Shown here one piece after another: positions 10,918 through 22,550 of a stretch of 64,000 bases of DNA; position 1 is the first letter of the stretch; each line of letters begins with the position of its first letter. The DNA lies in NCBI GenBank assembly GCA_012934845.2, contig WNNJ02000107.1:1-64000 (forward strand), in the 5' to 3' direction. Made by a program: the position numbers and the translations under genes. This stretch comes from Pomphorhynchus laevis. Its lineage: Eukaryota > Acanthocephala > Palaeacanthocephala > Echinorhynchida > Pomphorhynchidae. The notes under the pieces are model-generated. The model did not search any database and had not been told where the DNA came from. It worked only from the letters and a program-made list of their open reading frames with translations.

Positions 10918-13064
10918 GTCTCTGGGTGTATAATATGGGACTTAATTGTTTGCTCCTTCGAAAACTTCCAGTTCAATCCGTTGTCAATTAAAATGACAAT
11001 AATAAATGTCAATAATAAAGCGACAGTATAATTTTGGCTTATAGCATAAACCAGCAAATAAGGCTTTAAGTCTTTACTTAACGACGCAGGTTCCGAAATT
11101 CTATAAGGCTGCAATCGCTAATCTGGTTTCTAAGCTTGTACAGTTTCTTTTCCGGAAAGATACTATTTCATTGTCTTTGCTTTGTGAAATTGTCAGCACC
11201 CCGCATTTTCTGTTCTTAAACAAAAACTATCTTATTAAAATAGCGAAGATGATGTTGGAGCGGAGTGAAGGTAAAAATTTCGACAAGAAGCAAACTACGA
11301 AATACAAGAATTCAAACAAAAGAGACAGCGGCGGTGACTCTTTCCTTCTATGCATTCAACCTATTCATTTTGCTGCTGCTATTGTGCGTGACGCATCCAC
11401 TTCGCTACCTGTGTGTTAATTTATTGATAAATATATATGTATTCACATATGCTCTCTCTATATCTTCATTTATTCTCCGAATTTATAGTTTACACATTTG
11501 TAAAAATGACTTGTCTACCAAGAGCAAGAAAATGTAACTTTTCACTGCTCATTACATCATTGTTCACCTACATGCTTTCTGCTAACGTTTAATTTATATT
11601 CACAGAGAGATATTAAACGGTGACATCCTTTTACATGTTTTTGATCATTAACTGTAGAGCTTAATCGAAGTTGTGCTTTAATTTAGCTCTAATCGAACAG
11701 AGTAAATAATTAAATGGTTGTATTCCCTTTTCATTTAATTCATAAGTTTATTGAGACTATCATCGATTATTGTATGAAATGAACAAAGCTAGGTTTGGCT
11801 ATTTACAAAACAACGTATAATTATCATTTATTTAATTATCTCAGTGATATAATTTTCAGAGAAATTACAATCTGTTCAACTATTGAAAGAAATTATATAT
11901 CAACAGCGATTTAAGTATTTTGTCATTACTACCTTGTCTTCGACGGCCTACAAAAGTGTAACACATTAGACATTCAATATCAATCTATCAGAAACTTATA
12001 ACTCCCCGCAATTGATAAATTGGTCCCCGTATTAATACGGATTCATTTGACTATACAAATTAATCAATCCAATGATAGTTTTGTCAAATTATAAATTATA
12101 TTTACGATATGTGTATATAACTATGTATGCATTTTTTCAATTTATTTGAGGTCAGCTGTCGACTTTATTAGTATGTATCAGCTATGGCCACCGATGGTCA
12201 TTATGTTGACGTCAGGCAATGCATCCCGTCGCGAAAATGCACTAAGAAGCAATGATTTGTGATTGCACAGAAGGCAAATTTGTTCGCTAAATTAAAAGTT
12301 ACGCTGGATTGTCTTAATAAATGTGAGGATCCATATGAACAATTAAATCAATTCCTTAAAACATAATGTAATCTTCAGGACCAGCTAATCCTGCGAGCTG
12401 ATCCTCTCTGAAGAGTAAAGAGAGAGTTGTTCATAAATAAAACCGAATAAAATCAAAATAGAAATTATAAAATCTTAAAACTCAAATTCAAAAAAGTTGT
12501 CGTGTTTTATTTGCATGTTGCAAATAAAAATGATTTAATTTAATTAAATGATTAATTAATTAATTAATTTAATTAATTATTAATTAATGATTTAATTAAA
12601 TCCTCCCAGTGGAAATATCGCTGTAATCTTACTTTAATTAGGAACACTGGCCATACTTAAATTAGGATTCGTGTTCATAAGGATTTCAATTCATATTAAA
12701 AAAAGTTTTTAAAACTGTTATTTGCAAATTTTAAACAATTTAAACAGACATTTATAAATGCCAGTTCGAAGTGAATAAAGTTATAATAATTTGAATATTT
12801 CTTGAAAAACTGAAACAACTTTTTAAGAGGACTTTTTATATTTTTAATATGACTTTAATATTTAATATCAATTGATATTAACTAAATTTCATATCAATTG
12901 ATATTAAGTTGTTAAATCAATTATAATAAAATTTATTAACAATTTACAAAAATGCCTATCGCCACATTTTAACTATATGTAGTTGATTGATATAAGTTTA
13001 TATTAATTAAATGTAATAATAATTGATATTAATATTTAATCACTTTAATTTAACTTATTAGCAT
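10918..13064. other. Probable 5' flank of the phosphatase gene and AT-rich spacer
   Basis: 11115-11170 is the likely upstream region of the minus-strand gene. A plus-strand frame at 11265-11537 would give a hydrophobic 90-residue peptide but has no supporting feature. About 12540-12600 is a TTAAT-rich palindromic stretch. Nothing else is supported. Confidence 0.4.
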
Positions 13065-13340
13065 CTGTGAGTTGAAATTCTTCTGTTTGTGGCACGACAT
13101 TATCCTCACAGGTATTGTTCCCTTGATACAGCAGGACGTTACTAATCAGCCTGAGTGGATCTTATCATATGTCGACCCAGACCTACATTTCACGTTTTGA
13201 CCCTTATTATCTGCTTACTCCGTACACTGGTGCTGATTGGATTTGAATTCAAAACGTCTGTATCGTGATTCAACATTACATTCACTGGGGGTGACTGCTC
13301 CAGTGATGTAACACTGATCTGGCTGCTCCAGTTGATCATC
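13065..13340 (-). repeat. SINE-like repeat copy B
   Basis: Minus-strand copy of the family at 7613-7905: head with B-box-like GAATTCAAATCC, then GTGTACGGAGTAAGCAGA, the body with CAAAACGTGAAATGTAGG, and a tail with the GTGCCACAAACAGAAG motif. Head to head with copy C. Confidence 0.65.
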
Positions 13341-13384
13341 TACTGGACTGGATGCTCCAGTGATGTTAAAAATAATATACAAAA

Positions 13385-13712
13385 ATATATATCCACACAA
13401 TGGAGCAGTCAACCCAGTGAATGTAACGCTGAAACGCGATACAGACGTTTCGAGTTCAAATCCGATCAGCACCAGTGTACGGAGTAAGCAGATAATAAGG
13501 ATCGAAACGTGATATGTAGGTATGGGTTTGCAGCTGATGAGTCCTATTCAGGCTAATTAGTAGCGTTCTGCTGTATCAAGTAAAGGGAACAATATCTGTG
13601 AGGAAAATTTGGCGCCACAAACAGAAGAATTTAATCACATCTAAAACCAACTCACAATTAACAACTTTACGGTTTGAATCGGTTCTGTCCCAGTAGACCG
13701 AAATTTTTTTTA
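13385..13712 (+). repeat. SINE-like repeat copy C
   Basis: Plus-strand copy with B-box-like GAGTTCAAATCC, GGATCGAAACG and CTGATGAGTCC. It ends with TTGAATCGGTTCTG and part of the MULE terminal repeat (CCCAGTAGACCGAA). The segment repeats about 440 bases further on as copy D. Confidence 0.65.
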
Positions 13713-13814
13713 AAACGTTCATTGCAAGTGGTTGCATGAAAAATGATGATCCGGCTTGCGGGTAACACAATCGTAGGTTTCGAATAGATCGTTAGAACAC
13801 GATCCCCCTACCAA

Positions 13815-14175
13815 AAGTAATATACAGAAATGTATGCTTACAGCGCTGGAGCAGCCTATTTGATGTAACGTTGAAACGCAATGCAGATGTCCTGAGTTTG
13901 AATCCGATAAGCACCGGTGTACGGAGTAAGCAGATAATAAGGATTGAAACGGGAAATGTAGGTCGGTGTCAGCAGCTGATGAGACCCACTCAGGCTGATT
14001 ATAAGCTTCATGCTGTATCAAGAATAGGAACAATACCTGTGAGGATAATGTCGTGCCACAAACAGGAGAATTTAATCACATCTAAAAACAACTCGCAATT
14101 AACAACTTTACGGGCAAAGGCTAAGTTTACTACTAATATTTGAATCGGTTCTGTCCCAGTAGACCGAATTCCCAG
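13815..14175 (+). repeat. SINE-like repeat copy D
   Basis: Plus-strand copy: spacer AATATACAGAAATGTATG, head with B-box-like GAGTTTGAATCC, then GGATTGAAACG and CTGATGAGACCC. Its 3' end merges into the left terminal repeat of the MULE remnant. Confidence 0.65.
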
Positions 14176-14688
14176 TAGATCCAAAAAAATTAATAAGCCT
14201 CTTTTTTTAAATAAATGCAATTAAAGAAATATTTTTTTAACATTTAATTTAATGGTGTTTTTGAGGCCGTGTATAAGCTCTGTAATGTTTAAAAGACCCC
14301 TTTGAAAGCGAATAACCAATCTTTCGATTTTGTTATCTTAGTCAACATATATTTTTTCTTCTTTTTGTTTCTCCTCCATTTAAAAGTCTAGAAATCTCAA
14401 TATTATTGTCTTGCTGAATCTCAAAAATCTTATTTACAATTTCATAGAAATCGGGATTAATTTTGTTAATCGAACGATTTAGTTTTGAATTAACCCCTTC
14501 AGCGGCATTGTTTGTTCTCCCTCTGAGAATGCCATATTGCGACCAAATTGCTCTGTTGAACAAAGGTCTGGTATTTGTTATCCAATTAGAAGAAACGTAG
14601 GTGAAAAATGCATCACTTGCCTCACAATGTACACCTCTCTCTGTTTGAATGTAAAATTCGGTCTACTGGGAATTCGGTCTACTGAGAC
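14153..14688 (-). mobile_element. Short MULE-type DNA transposon remnant
   Basis: Terminal inverted repeats of about 29 bases, with AGTAGACCGAATTCCCAG at the core, lie at 14153-14181 and 14660-14688. Between them, on the minus strand (about 14655-14345), a frame reads FFTYVSSNW, WSQYGILRGRTNNAAEG and a helical end, the C-terminal end of a MULE-type transposase (RTNNxxEG motif). Only ~100 residues remain, so it is an internally deleted copy. I could not find a clean 9-base target duplication. Confidence 0.6.
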
Positions 14689-14699
14689 TCCACGATTTG

Positions 14700-17148
14700 A
14701 ATTGTATGATACTTTGTGTATCACGTTTATCCTATAATCATGTTGTATTTAATCAGTTAATGATGCTTTTATTGCATGATGAATTTTATGCTGAGAGATG
14801 TCTGCTATTTGTGAACAAACGGCCAACTATCACAAATTACCAATTATCATTATTCTGTAATGAAGTTACAGAATAATGTATATCATTATTATATCATTAT
14901 TATATGCAGATCCGAAGTTGTTCACTTATCTCTTAAGCAACAAATGAATAAATTAGCAATTAAATAATCACATTGATTATTTATTAAACAATTAAAATCA
15001 CAATTAAACTTATTATTTTAACAAATAATAAGAATATTTTAATTAAAATAGCAATCAAACAATTAGCTATCAAATTAATTAACAATTAAGTCGTAAGCAA
15101 CAAAATGCTGGACTTTTACTGCTTTGCATGTTTATCTTCTGTAAATTGTTAAAACAACTGGTAAATGTTAGGATTATTAAACTTCGTGTGAATATTTACT
15201 TAAAAATCACTTACCTATAGTTCTTGATTAGATTTAGTTAAATTTTTGTATTTTATAAATCGATTTTCACTTGTTGATTTATTAGTTATGGATTAATCGA
15301 GCGAGTGAATTTTTTAATTATTTTTATTTAAAGTCAAATTTTCAATTGCTACCTAAATAAAATTAGTCAATTTTTCAATTTCGGACATTAAAACGATCCA
15401 ATAAAATATTGTGTATATTTATGTACTGATAATGATAGGAACTTCGCCATTAATAGATAACTAAAATGTATCTTTAATGTTATAAAATCCAAAAACTTTG
15501 ATGTCATGGTCAAAAGTTATCTTCACAATATTTGATTAGTAAATTACATTTTAACCACACGCGAAATAATTTAAGCTCTTCTACTCTTCTACTCTTCTAA
15601 TTTTGTATTAAAATTACTCATGTATTTTGACTTAATTTATTTTTAATTATTTATTTTAAAGTCAAATTTTCAATTGTTAACTCTAATCATCAATATAATA
15701 ATATAAAACATAAACACTTTGTTTCTAGCGATGATAGTTAGCAATTGAACATTTGACTTTAAAATAAATAATTAAAAAATCCCTTACTCTATTAATCAAT
15801 GATTAGATCATCAATACGGATTTATAAAATTTACCAAAACGCGATCTAAATATTGTCGTTGATACGAAAATGAAACTGAACCCAAACGTTGCAAAGTCAA
15901 CTTTATTTGAGAAATAAATGTTAGTTATATTGTAGCATACGTGTCTTTATGAATTCAATAAAAACAGTAATTAAAGGTTATATCATTGGGGAATAGGTCA
16001 CTGCTCTGAAGATAAAAATATATCACTTGGTAGTCAAAACGGCATTGCTAAGCTGTCAGATGAGAAATGATAGAGGATTTATAAATGTATTTTGAATTAT
16101 TTGTAAGTTAATAATTAATTAGTAATTAATTTATTTTGTATTTTTAATTACAACAAATACGGGAAAAACAGTTGAAACATAGGCAATCCAAGATGGAATT
16201 ACAATTCTTTTTTAAACCCATAAAAAATCAATTTACGATATTAATTACGATTTAATGAAATTACACAAAAATTTGCGGTGTGTAATCTCGTTTATATTCT
16301 TTACAAGTTTCTATGTATAAAGAAGCTTGTAAATATAACATGACATTTTATGTCATGTTAATATTGACAAATTAGTCTTGGATCCTGATAATATATTCTT
16401 TTCTAAGAATAACGCCTCTGTACTCTGTTGTTTATTTATCAATATTAGTTAGCATATTTAATTTTGGGTTGAAACCTAACAAGTGATTAATCCAAATGAT
16501 TTCGGTAATCATTCAAACTCTCAATATATTCTCTGAGATATTACCTTTCATATAAATATCACTACAGAGTGATATCATCATAATAGTATGCATTTTAGTA
16601 TATTAAAAATATGATATATTATATTTATATAATATATGCTATATTATATATGTTCTATATTAATATATTATAATGTATTAAGATGGGTATGTTATATTAA
16701 TATATTCATAAAATGTTTTAAATTAATAAATAATGAAATTATTATAGGTAACAAATTTTAGATGGTCACAAGACACTAGTGATTTTTATTTTGAGTAATT
16801 AATGAAAATTGTTTTTTAGAAAATTGACTTTTTGAAGTCCTTTTTTGAATGAGTTTTAAAAACTCTCTGATGTAGTTACGTAAAAGCATTTACATGTAAA
16901 TACGAAGTGCTTAGCGCCACGTTTAGCTCTGAAAGATTATAAGTCTTTAATGTCTTAATGTATTTACTCGTAGATAGTATACAATATAAAATATTAAAAA
17001 TATAATAGTAATATAATAGCAATGCAGCTATTCGACACAACTCTTCGATCATTCGATTATTTGACCTGCTATGATAGTTCGAAGAACAGAAACTAACACA
17101 TATTTTTAAAAGTAAATGTAACGGTCTAAATCAGAATTTTTTATATTA
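14700..17148. other. AT-rich intergenic stretch with a foldback repeat
   Basis: No gene is supported. At 15638-15779 arms of ~42 bases (ATTTATTTTAAAGTCAAAT and complement) form a foldback; a third copy of one arm lies near 15310-15350, so it is a dispersed MITE-like repeat. Short AT palindromes lie at 16580-16690. Confidence 0.45.
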
Positions 17149-17156
17149 CTCTAAAC

Positions 17157-17443
17157 CAGAGGTGGCCAACTCATGGCGCATTATCTTTTAATGAAGACGG
17201 GATTTTTCTTATAAAGTTGTTAATAAAAATTTTCAGTTATTTTTACGATTATTTCCAAAAGTTAGTTTGGACACTTTACTTATTATCGAAAACAAAGTTA
17301 TATTTTTTCAACATTTTTGATTGAAAAGGGCAAATATTTGAAAAATGTGTGGGTTCTTGCAAGAACAAAATTGGAGCATTTGATATGCGCCAATTTTCTT
17401 AAAGGAAAATTGGCGCTTCATCGAAAAGTGTTGACCACCTCTG
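17157..17443. mobile_element. hAT-type MITE, 287 bases
   Basis: Terminal inverted repeats CAGAGGTGGCCAAC (left) and the complement of GTTGACCACCTCTG (right) fit the CAGxGxTxxxCAA form of hAT ends. Flanks are CTCTAAAC at 17149-17156 and CTTTAAAC at 17444-17451, an 8-base target duplication with one mismatch, the hAT length. The inside is non-coding with subterminal GGCGC/GCGCC motifs. Confidence 0.85.
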
Positions 17444-17451
17444 CTTTAAAC

Positions 17452-18600
17452 TATTATGCATGAACTGTCTATTAGTCCAGAATCTTCATGTCTTGGTTTA
17501 GACCAACATCATGATGGTAAGATAACATAATGTTTTACTTTTGCAAGTCAACGCCCTCGGCTATGGTGCACATCCGATCAATTTAAATAAAATGGAAAAT
17601 GTAAAGATTTAAAATAATTTAAAAATATTCAATTTTTGATAGTTTATAATTTATTTTTTATTATTTAAAATCTTTACATTTTTATTTGATTAAAATTAAT
17701 CAGATGTCAAAAAGCTGTTTAATCTGAATATGACTTACATAATTCCAGAATAATTTTTACATTATCTTTTTAAAAAGGAACCGTTTTCTAATTTGGTTTC
17801 ATTAATGCTTGAGTGTATTAATTTGACAACAGTGATCAAACTAAAATTTTATCTTTAATTAAATCTTGAAATTTTGAATTTTATTTTAAATTAAATCATT
17901 TTTCAAATTTTATTGAAGTCATTTCTGATTTTATATTAAATTAGTGTTGGAAGGGGAAGGGGAAGGTTCTACCTTCAATTTGAAAACATACAAAGTAGTT
18001 CGCAGATTTTAAGTTGATAAACCTGTGCAGTCATTGTTACAATTGAAATTAAAATTAATTTTAATTTAGTTTTCAATTAAACACTGAAAAATGTTTTCAA
18101 TTAACCTTATAATTAATTTTCACTTAATCTTATATGTAATTACTTGCAATTTTCAAACTACTTATCTAATATTTGTTTGTTGATTTTAAATTTAATTTCC
18201 TTTTTTATTCTTAAATTTCTTATAAATTTACAGGATCTAATTAGCGATTTAATTATAAAATATTTGATAAATTATAAACAGAATATATGCAGTTTAAAAC
18301 TTTATTTTCATGTGAAACAATGTCGTTCAATGTTATATAAGCAAAATTTCCGTTACTTTCCTGTTGCTCCAATATAAAACGTTTCTGTACAGAAAGTAAG
18401 GTGCTGTGAATATTTTTAATGTTTACATATTATCAAAATTTAGTCCACTTTTAAATGAAAAAAGCAGGTCGTAAAAAGTCAGATGGTGTTTACTATACGA
18501 TTTAAGTAAAATTATAACAAATTAAAAAGTTATCTATCAACGTTATGTAAATATTAAAAATACCAATGTTTCTTAAATCTCTAAAATTTAGAGGACCCAA
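17452..18600. other. AT-rich stretch with a small foldback
   Basis: 17585-17690 has inverted arms around AATGTAAAGATT and its complement, a probable MITE. The 77-residue frame at 18144-18377 is Leu/Ile-rich through base composition and is not called. Nothing else was found. Confidence 0.4.
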
Positions 18601-18603
18601 AAG

Positions 18604-18806
18604 ATGAGTGAGTAAAAAGGTTTTATTCCAAAGAGTTTAATAAAGAGTTCGATAGCTCCTCCTTTCTTCTTCAGGAATTACAAAATTTTGTCATGAAGAA
18701 AGATTTTTTAAAGTTTTCAGAAAACTTTGTAATTCCTGAAGATGATATCAGAAGCAATCGAAATATATTAAACCGTTTTGAATAAAACCTGTTTGCTCAC
18801 TTCTCA
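18604..18806. repeat. Foldback repeat
   Basis: Imperfect arms: GAGTGAGTAAAAAGGTTTTA at the left and its complement at the right, plus inner CTTCAGGAATTACAAA and its complement. Organised like the 26136-26330 foldback (both have GCTCC/AGGAGC-type arms near TCGATAGC and a central AT loop), so probably the same class. Confidence 0.6.
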
Positions 18807-19621
18807 TAGATAAAAGTTTATCATATTTTCATAAATTTAAGGAAACAGAAACTGTATATTACCTATTCATTACTCTTGATGGATAAATGGGCAAATTAAA
18901 TTGATTCTAACTCACAAACAGTAATATTCATTACCAATTTGCTAAATCGAAAAAATATTGAAAAAGCCAAAAAAATTATATTAGGCAATCAGTATATATA
19001 GATCAAGCACAAAGTAAAATTATCTGCTGAATCTACCGAGAATGACAGCCGTAACGAAATCAATATTTGTTAGTGTTCATTCAACGCGTTGAAAGCGATT
19101 TTGAAATCATGACTAAATGTATTGTGATGGTTTTAATTTGCTAACACATGCAATGTTTTAACAAAATAAAATTAGAAATCAAAAATGTAAACGATAAATT
19201 ATTTACTTGAACTTACTGGTGATTTTCTTTTAAACGTTCAAATGCGATAATAAAAAGAAATTTTTTATTATCATATTGGCATGATAATTAATAATTAATA
19301 ATTATAAAATTAATGTAAAATTTAATGAATTAAATTTTAAAATTAATGCAAAATTAATAAAAGTTTTGATAATTTTTCTTTTGAATGACATAATAAAAAA
19401 TAATAAATGCGATAATAAAAAGAATTTTTTTATATTGGCATGATAATTAATAATTAATTATAATAATTAATAATTATAATATAAATCATGTTCAACATCT
19501 GATGTTCGATATTAAAACGTTAGGTATTTAAAATAAATATAGATTAATAAAATCTGTTAGAGAAAAATTCTTTATTAATACTTTATTAAAAGTATCAATA
19601 AATACTTTAAAAAATGTACAA
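18807..19621. other. AT-rich stretch, one direct repeat
   Basis: A ~60-base AT-rich direct repeat (AATAAAAAGAA, TATTGGCATGATAATTAA) at about 19250-19310 and 19398-19465. No coding or RNA feature seen. Confidence 0.4.
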
Positions 19622-19808
19622 ATATTGTTCCTATTCTTGATATAGCAGGACGCTACTAATCAGACTGGAATGGATCTTATCACTCTGACCCAGACATACA
19701 TACCCTTACTATCTGCTTACTACGCATACTGGTGCGGATCGGATTCAAACTCAGGACGTCTGTATCGCGATTCAATGCCACATCAACTAGGCTGGCTACT
19801 CCAGTGGT
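19622..19808 (-). repeat. SINE-like repeat copy E
   Basis: Minus-strand copy with GCCTAGTTGATGTGGC (A-box-like), GAGTTTGAATCCGATC (B-box-like) and GTCTGGGTCAG; the GAAAC part is deleted. It ends in CTTGATACAGCAGG-like sequence as other copies do. Confidence 0.6.
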
Positions 19809-20123
19809 GTAGTTAATTATAAAATAATATTATATATAACTAATAATATAAAATAATGTTATTTTGTCTTTTTGATTCAATTTTAATAAATATACAATTA
19901 TAAATTTATAATATCGCATTTTATATAAAAATTACAGAAATTGTTAAAATTAAAAAATTAGACATTTTGAAAATTAAAAATTGAATAAAACTGCATGTGG
20001 CATAAAATTAGAGGCGCTATTGAACAATGGAAAGTTGAAATACTTTTGACCACAATATGCGAAACCATAGTAACCGAGTTAATGAAAATAAGCAAACTCA
20101 TGTTTTAAAATTTTCAATTAACA

Positions 20124-20744
20124 ATGACGACGACATATTCAAAGATATTCTTTGTAATTGTACTGTTTCTACACGGCCAGTTGACATTCACACCTCAAGA
20201 TTTTAAAGACATCACAGGCCCATCTAGACACCTACAAGGAGAGCATGTATATTTGCGAGACTTTCTAAGGCTTACTATATTTGATCTTCTGAATACCTAT
20301 CGCTTAGATCATGACGTTCAAATGCTTCTTCTTGATAAAAAGATGACGAATATGGCTGGTCACGAATTATACAAAATATACAGTGATAGAAGCTATGAAA
20401 TGAAATTTAAGGATATTCTTCCATTGCTATTTAGCTTAGAAATATCAACATTAGATTTGAATACATTGATTCCTGCAATTTTAAAAGAAATGTTCTGCAA
20501 AGATAGATTAAAAGGAAATTATCCAAACTATAAATCGGGCAAGCCCAAGCCTTTCGAATATCTGGTATGGGCATCTATGAACTCTACCGGCATAGATTTT
20601 GCAACTGTGGGTAAAGATGGAAATTTTACCGTATTATGGGTTGTCTTATTGAACGTCCATCCACATTTCGATGAAAGCATATCGAAAAGACAGAACCTGA
20701 AACGATGTTCGGCAATCAATGAATGTGGAATATGGCCGAAATAG
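20124..20744 (+). CDS. Small secreted CAP-like protein
   Basis: 206 residues in one exon, ATG at 20124 and TAG at 20744, with AATAAA at about 20787 as a likely poly(A) signal. Residues 1-22 are a signal peptide (hydrophobic IFFVIVLFLHG). The rest has the CAP (SCP/GAPR-1) spacing: FDLLNTYRLDHDV and MTNMAGHELYKIYSD match the first helix and the AxxWAxxLA helix, and EYLVWASMNSTGIDFATVG matches FTQVVWxSTxxxGxG. The usual active-site-like His residues are not evident, and Cys are few (LKRCSAINEC at the end), so it is divergent. Venom-allergen-like CAP proteins are common in parasites and arthropods. It could also be an unrelated helical secreted protein. Confidence 0.6.
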   Translation: MTTTYSKIFFVIVLFLHGQLTFTPQDFKDITGPSRHLQGEHVYLRDFLRLTIFDLLNTYRLDHDVQMLLLDKKMTNMAGHELYKIYSDRSYEMKFKDILPLLFSLEISTLDLNTLIPAILKEMFCKDRLKGNYPNYKSGKPKPFEYLVWASMNSTGIDFATVGKDGNFTVLWVVLLNVHPHFDESISKRQNLKRCSAINECGIWPK

Positions 20745-20799
20745 TATTTGTAGGAAATATACAAACAATTGACTGTGCTACAAGAATAAAATACTTATC

Positions 20800-22550
20800 T
20801 TAATTCGTGCATTTTTTACACAAATTGAATATTTCCTAATCAACTTCAAAGTACTAAAAAATAGTTTGTAATTATTAGAAATTTCGCTTCGAAGATCTAT
20901 AAAACTTAAATATTAATATTAAATAGTTAATTAAATATTAACTTAAAATTAGGAAACAAACTATATATGATTAGTTTGAAAATTACCAATAATTGCAAAT
21001 ATATGTAGATTTTTAAATTGATTGTTGCACATTCCCCTACCTGATAATACACTACCTCTTTAGGAGACTTTACCGTGTTTATGAAATCAGGTTTAAGCCT
21101 TTCACAAGCTTTGTTCTTCAATTTTACATCCTCCGTAACTATCTCGGAATAATAATTGGTTTTATGATTTCAATTAATATGCGATCTCGGATATACGGCG
21201 TATCAGCTGGTATGTTTATCTACATATCATTAGGCGTGTTGGTAGGTTTTATGTTTTACAGTAAATGATGTTCATAAACATAAATAAATAATTTAAATAA
21301 TAATTATAAAATTTAATTATTTAGAAAATAAATAATTATATAATTACAAGGTTTACATTAAATGATGTTAAATATGTATTTGATATGTTTGAAGCGGTAC
21401 TGCTCTTTAAATATACCGTGATGTCTAGATTATACAATGCAAACTTGAAACATACAGATTTTATATCAAACAGTGTAATTAAAACGAATTAACCAAATTT
21501 ATTGACCACATTCGTAATTAATAATTAATAATTAATAATAATGTCTCATTTTAACCTTTCTCCTTATCCACAAGCTTAGGCAATATTGCAACGGCCTATT
21601 ATTAATAGGTTGGAATGTATTGTATTGGAAACAATACATTGCATTATAAAAAGCTAAAAATATAAAAATACTATAATAATTTGATATTTTAAAATAAAAA
21701 TAATTAATAATTTTTAATTATTTTAAAAATTATTAATTAAAATTATTGTTTCATAATTATTTATAACGCATTTCCAATTATATAAACATATTTTATATTT
21801 ATATTAATGTTCTCTGATTTATTTAATAACGTATCAGCTGATTATAAAATGATAATATAATGCACACTGAACAACGCGAAAATTTCAAATGCATTTTGTG
21901 ATTTACAGGCTATAAAATTTACAGGCTATTATTTGATAGGCTATATCGCAACCGCCTATCATAAATGGGTTGGAATGATATCATGTACTTTTGATAATGA
22001 CGCTAATGAGTCATTGTCAAAAGTAAAAATAATCGCAATTGCATACTGTGTAGCGTTAAATAACTCAGTTCAATAAAATCTATCGTTATTTTTTATTAAT
22101 TTTTATTTGTAAACTATAAATATTATACATCTTAAACATTCAAAAATTTTAATTTAAAATTGATTATTCAAACGTTCTAAAATTTCAAACATTTCAATAT
22201 TTAATTGTTCTTTTCATATTTTTAAAAGTCTGCTATTCAAAATAATCGTTAAATTGATAATATAAAACGTTAAATGCTTTATATTCAACACTTTTTTGAA
22301 TAAAAACTTTAATGTTTATTCAATATTTTTGAAAACAAAAATATTGAATAAAAAAAATATTGAACAAAAATATTGAATTCTGACATTCAAAAATTCAAAT
22401 TTCTAATTGGTTATTTTAGCGTTTTAAAAATACAAAAACATTTTAAAAGTTCGGAATTTAAAATAATTTATAATTTTTTTGAATATAAAATTTCTTATTG
22501 CCAATTTCAAAGTTCTAAAAGCAAATTTAATATTCGATAATAATCTCTAG
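20800..22550. other. AT-rich intergenic stretch
   Basis: Only A/T-rich sequence with short TTAAT repeats. Two stretches near 21585-21615 and 21945-21975 both hold CAACCGCCTAT/AATGGGTTGGAATG-like sequence, a diverged short repeat. No gene. Confidence 0.4.

Noticed and set aside
11171-11537. Two overlapping plus-strand frames near the phosphatase 5' end
   Set aside because: No homology, poor start context and mutual overlap; probably chance.
13740-13800. A tRNA gene near GTAGGTTTCGAATAG
   Set aside because: A B-box-like string exists but no cloverleaf or A box at the right distance; it belongs to repeat sequence also seen near 7880.
18144-18377. 77-residue hydrophobic plus-strand frame
   Set aside because: Leu/Ile/Phe content follows from AT-rich DNA; no neighbours, signals or family.
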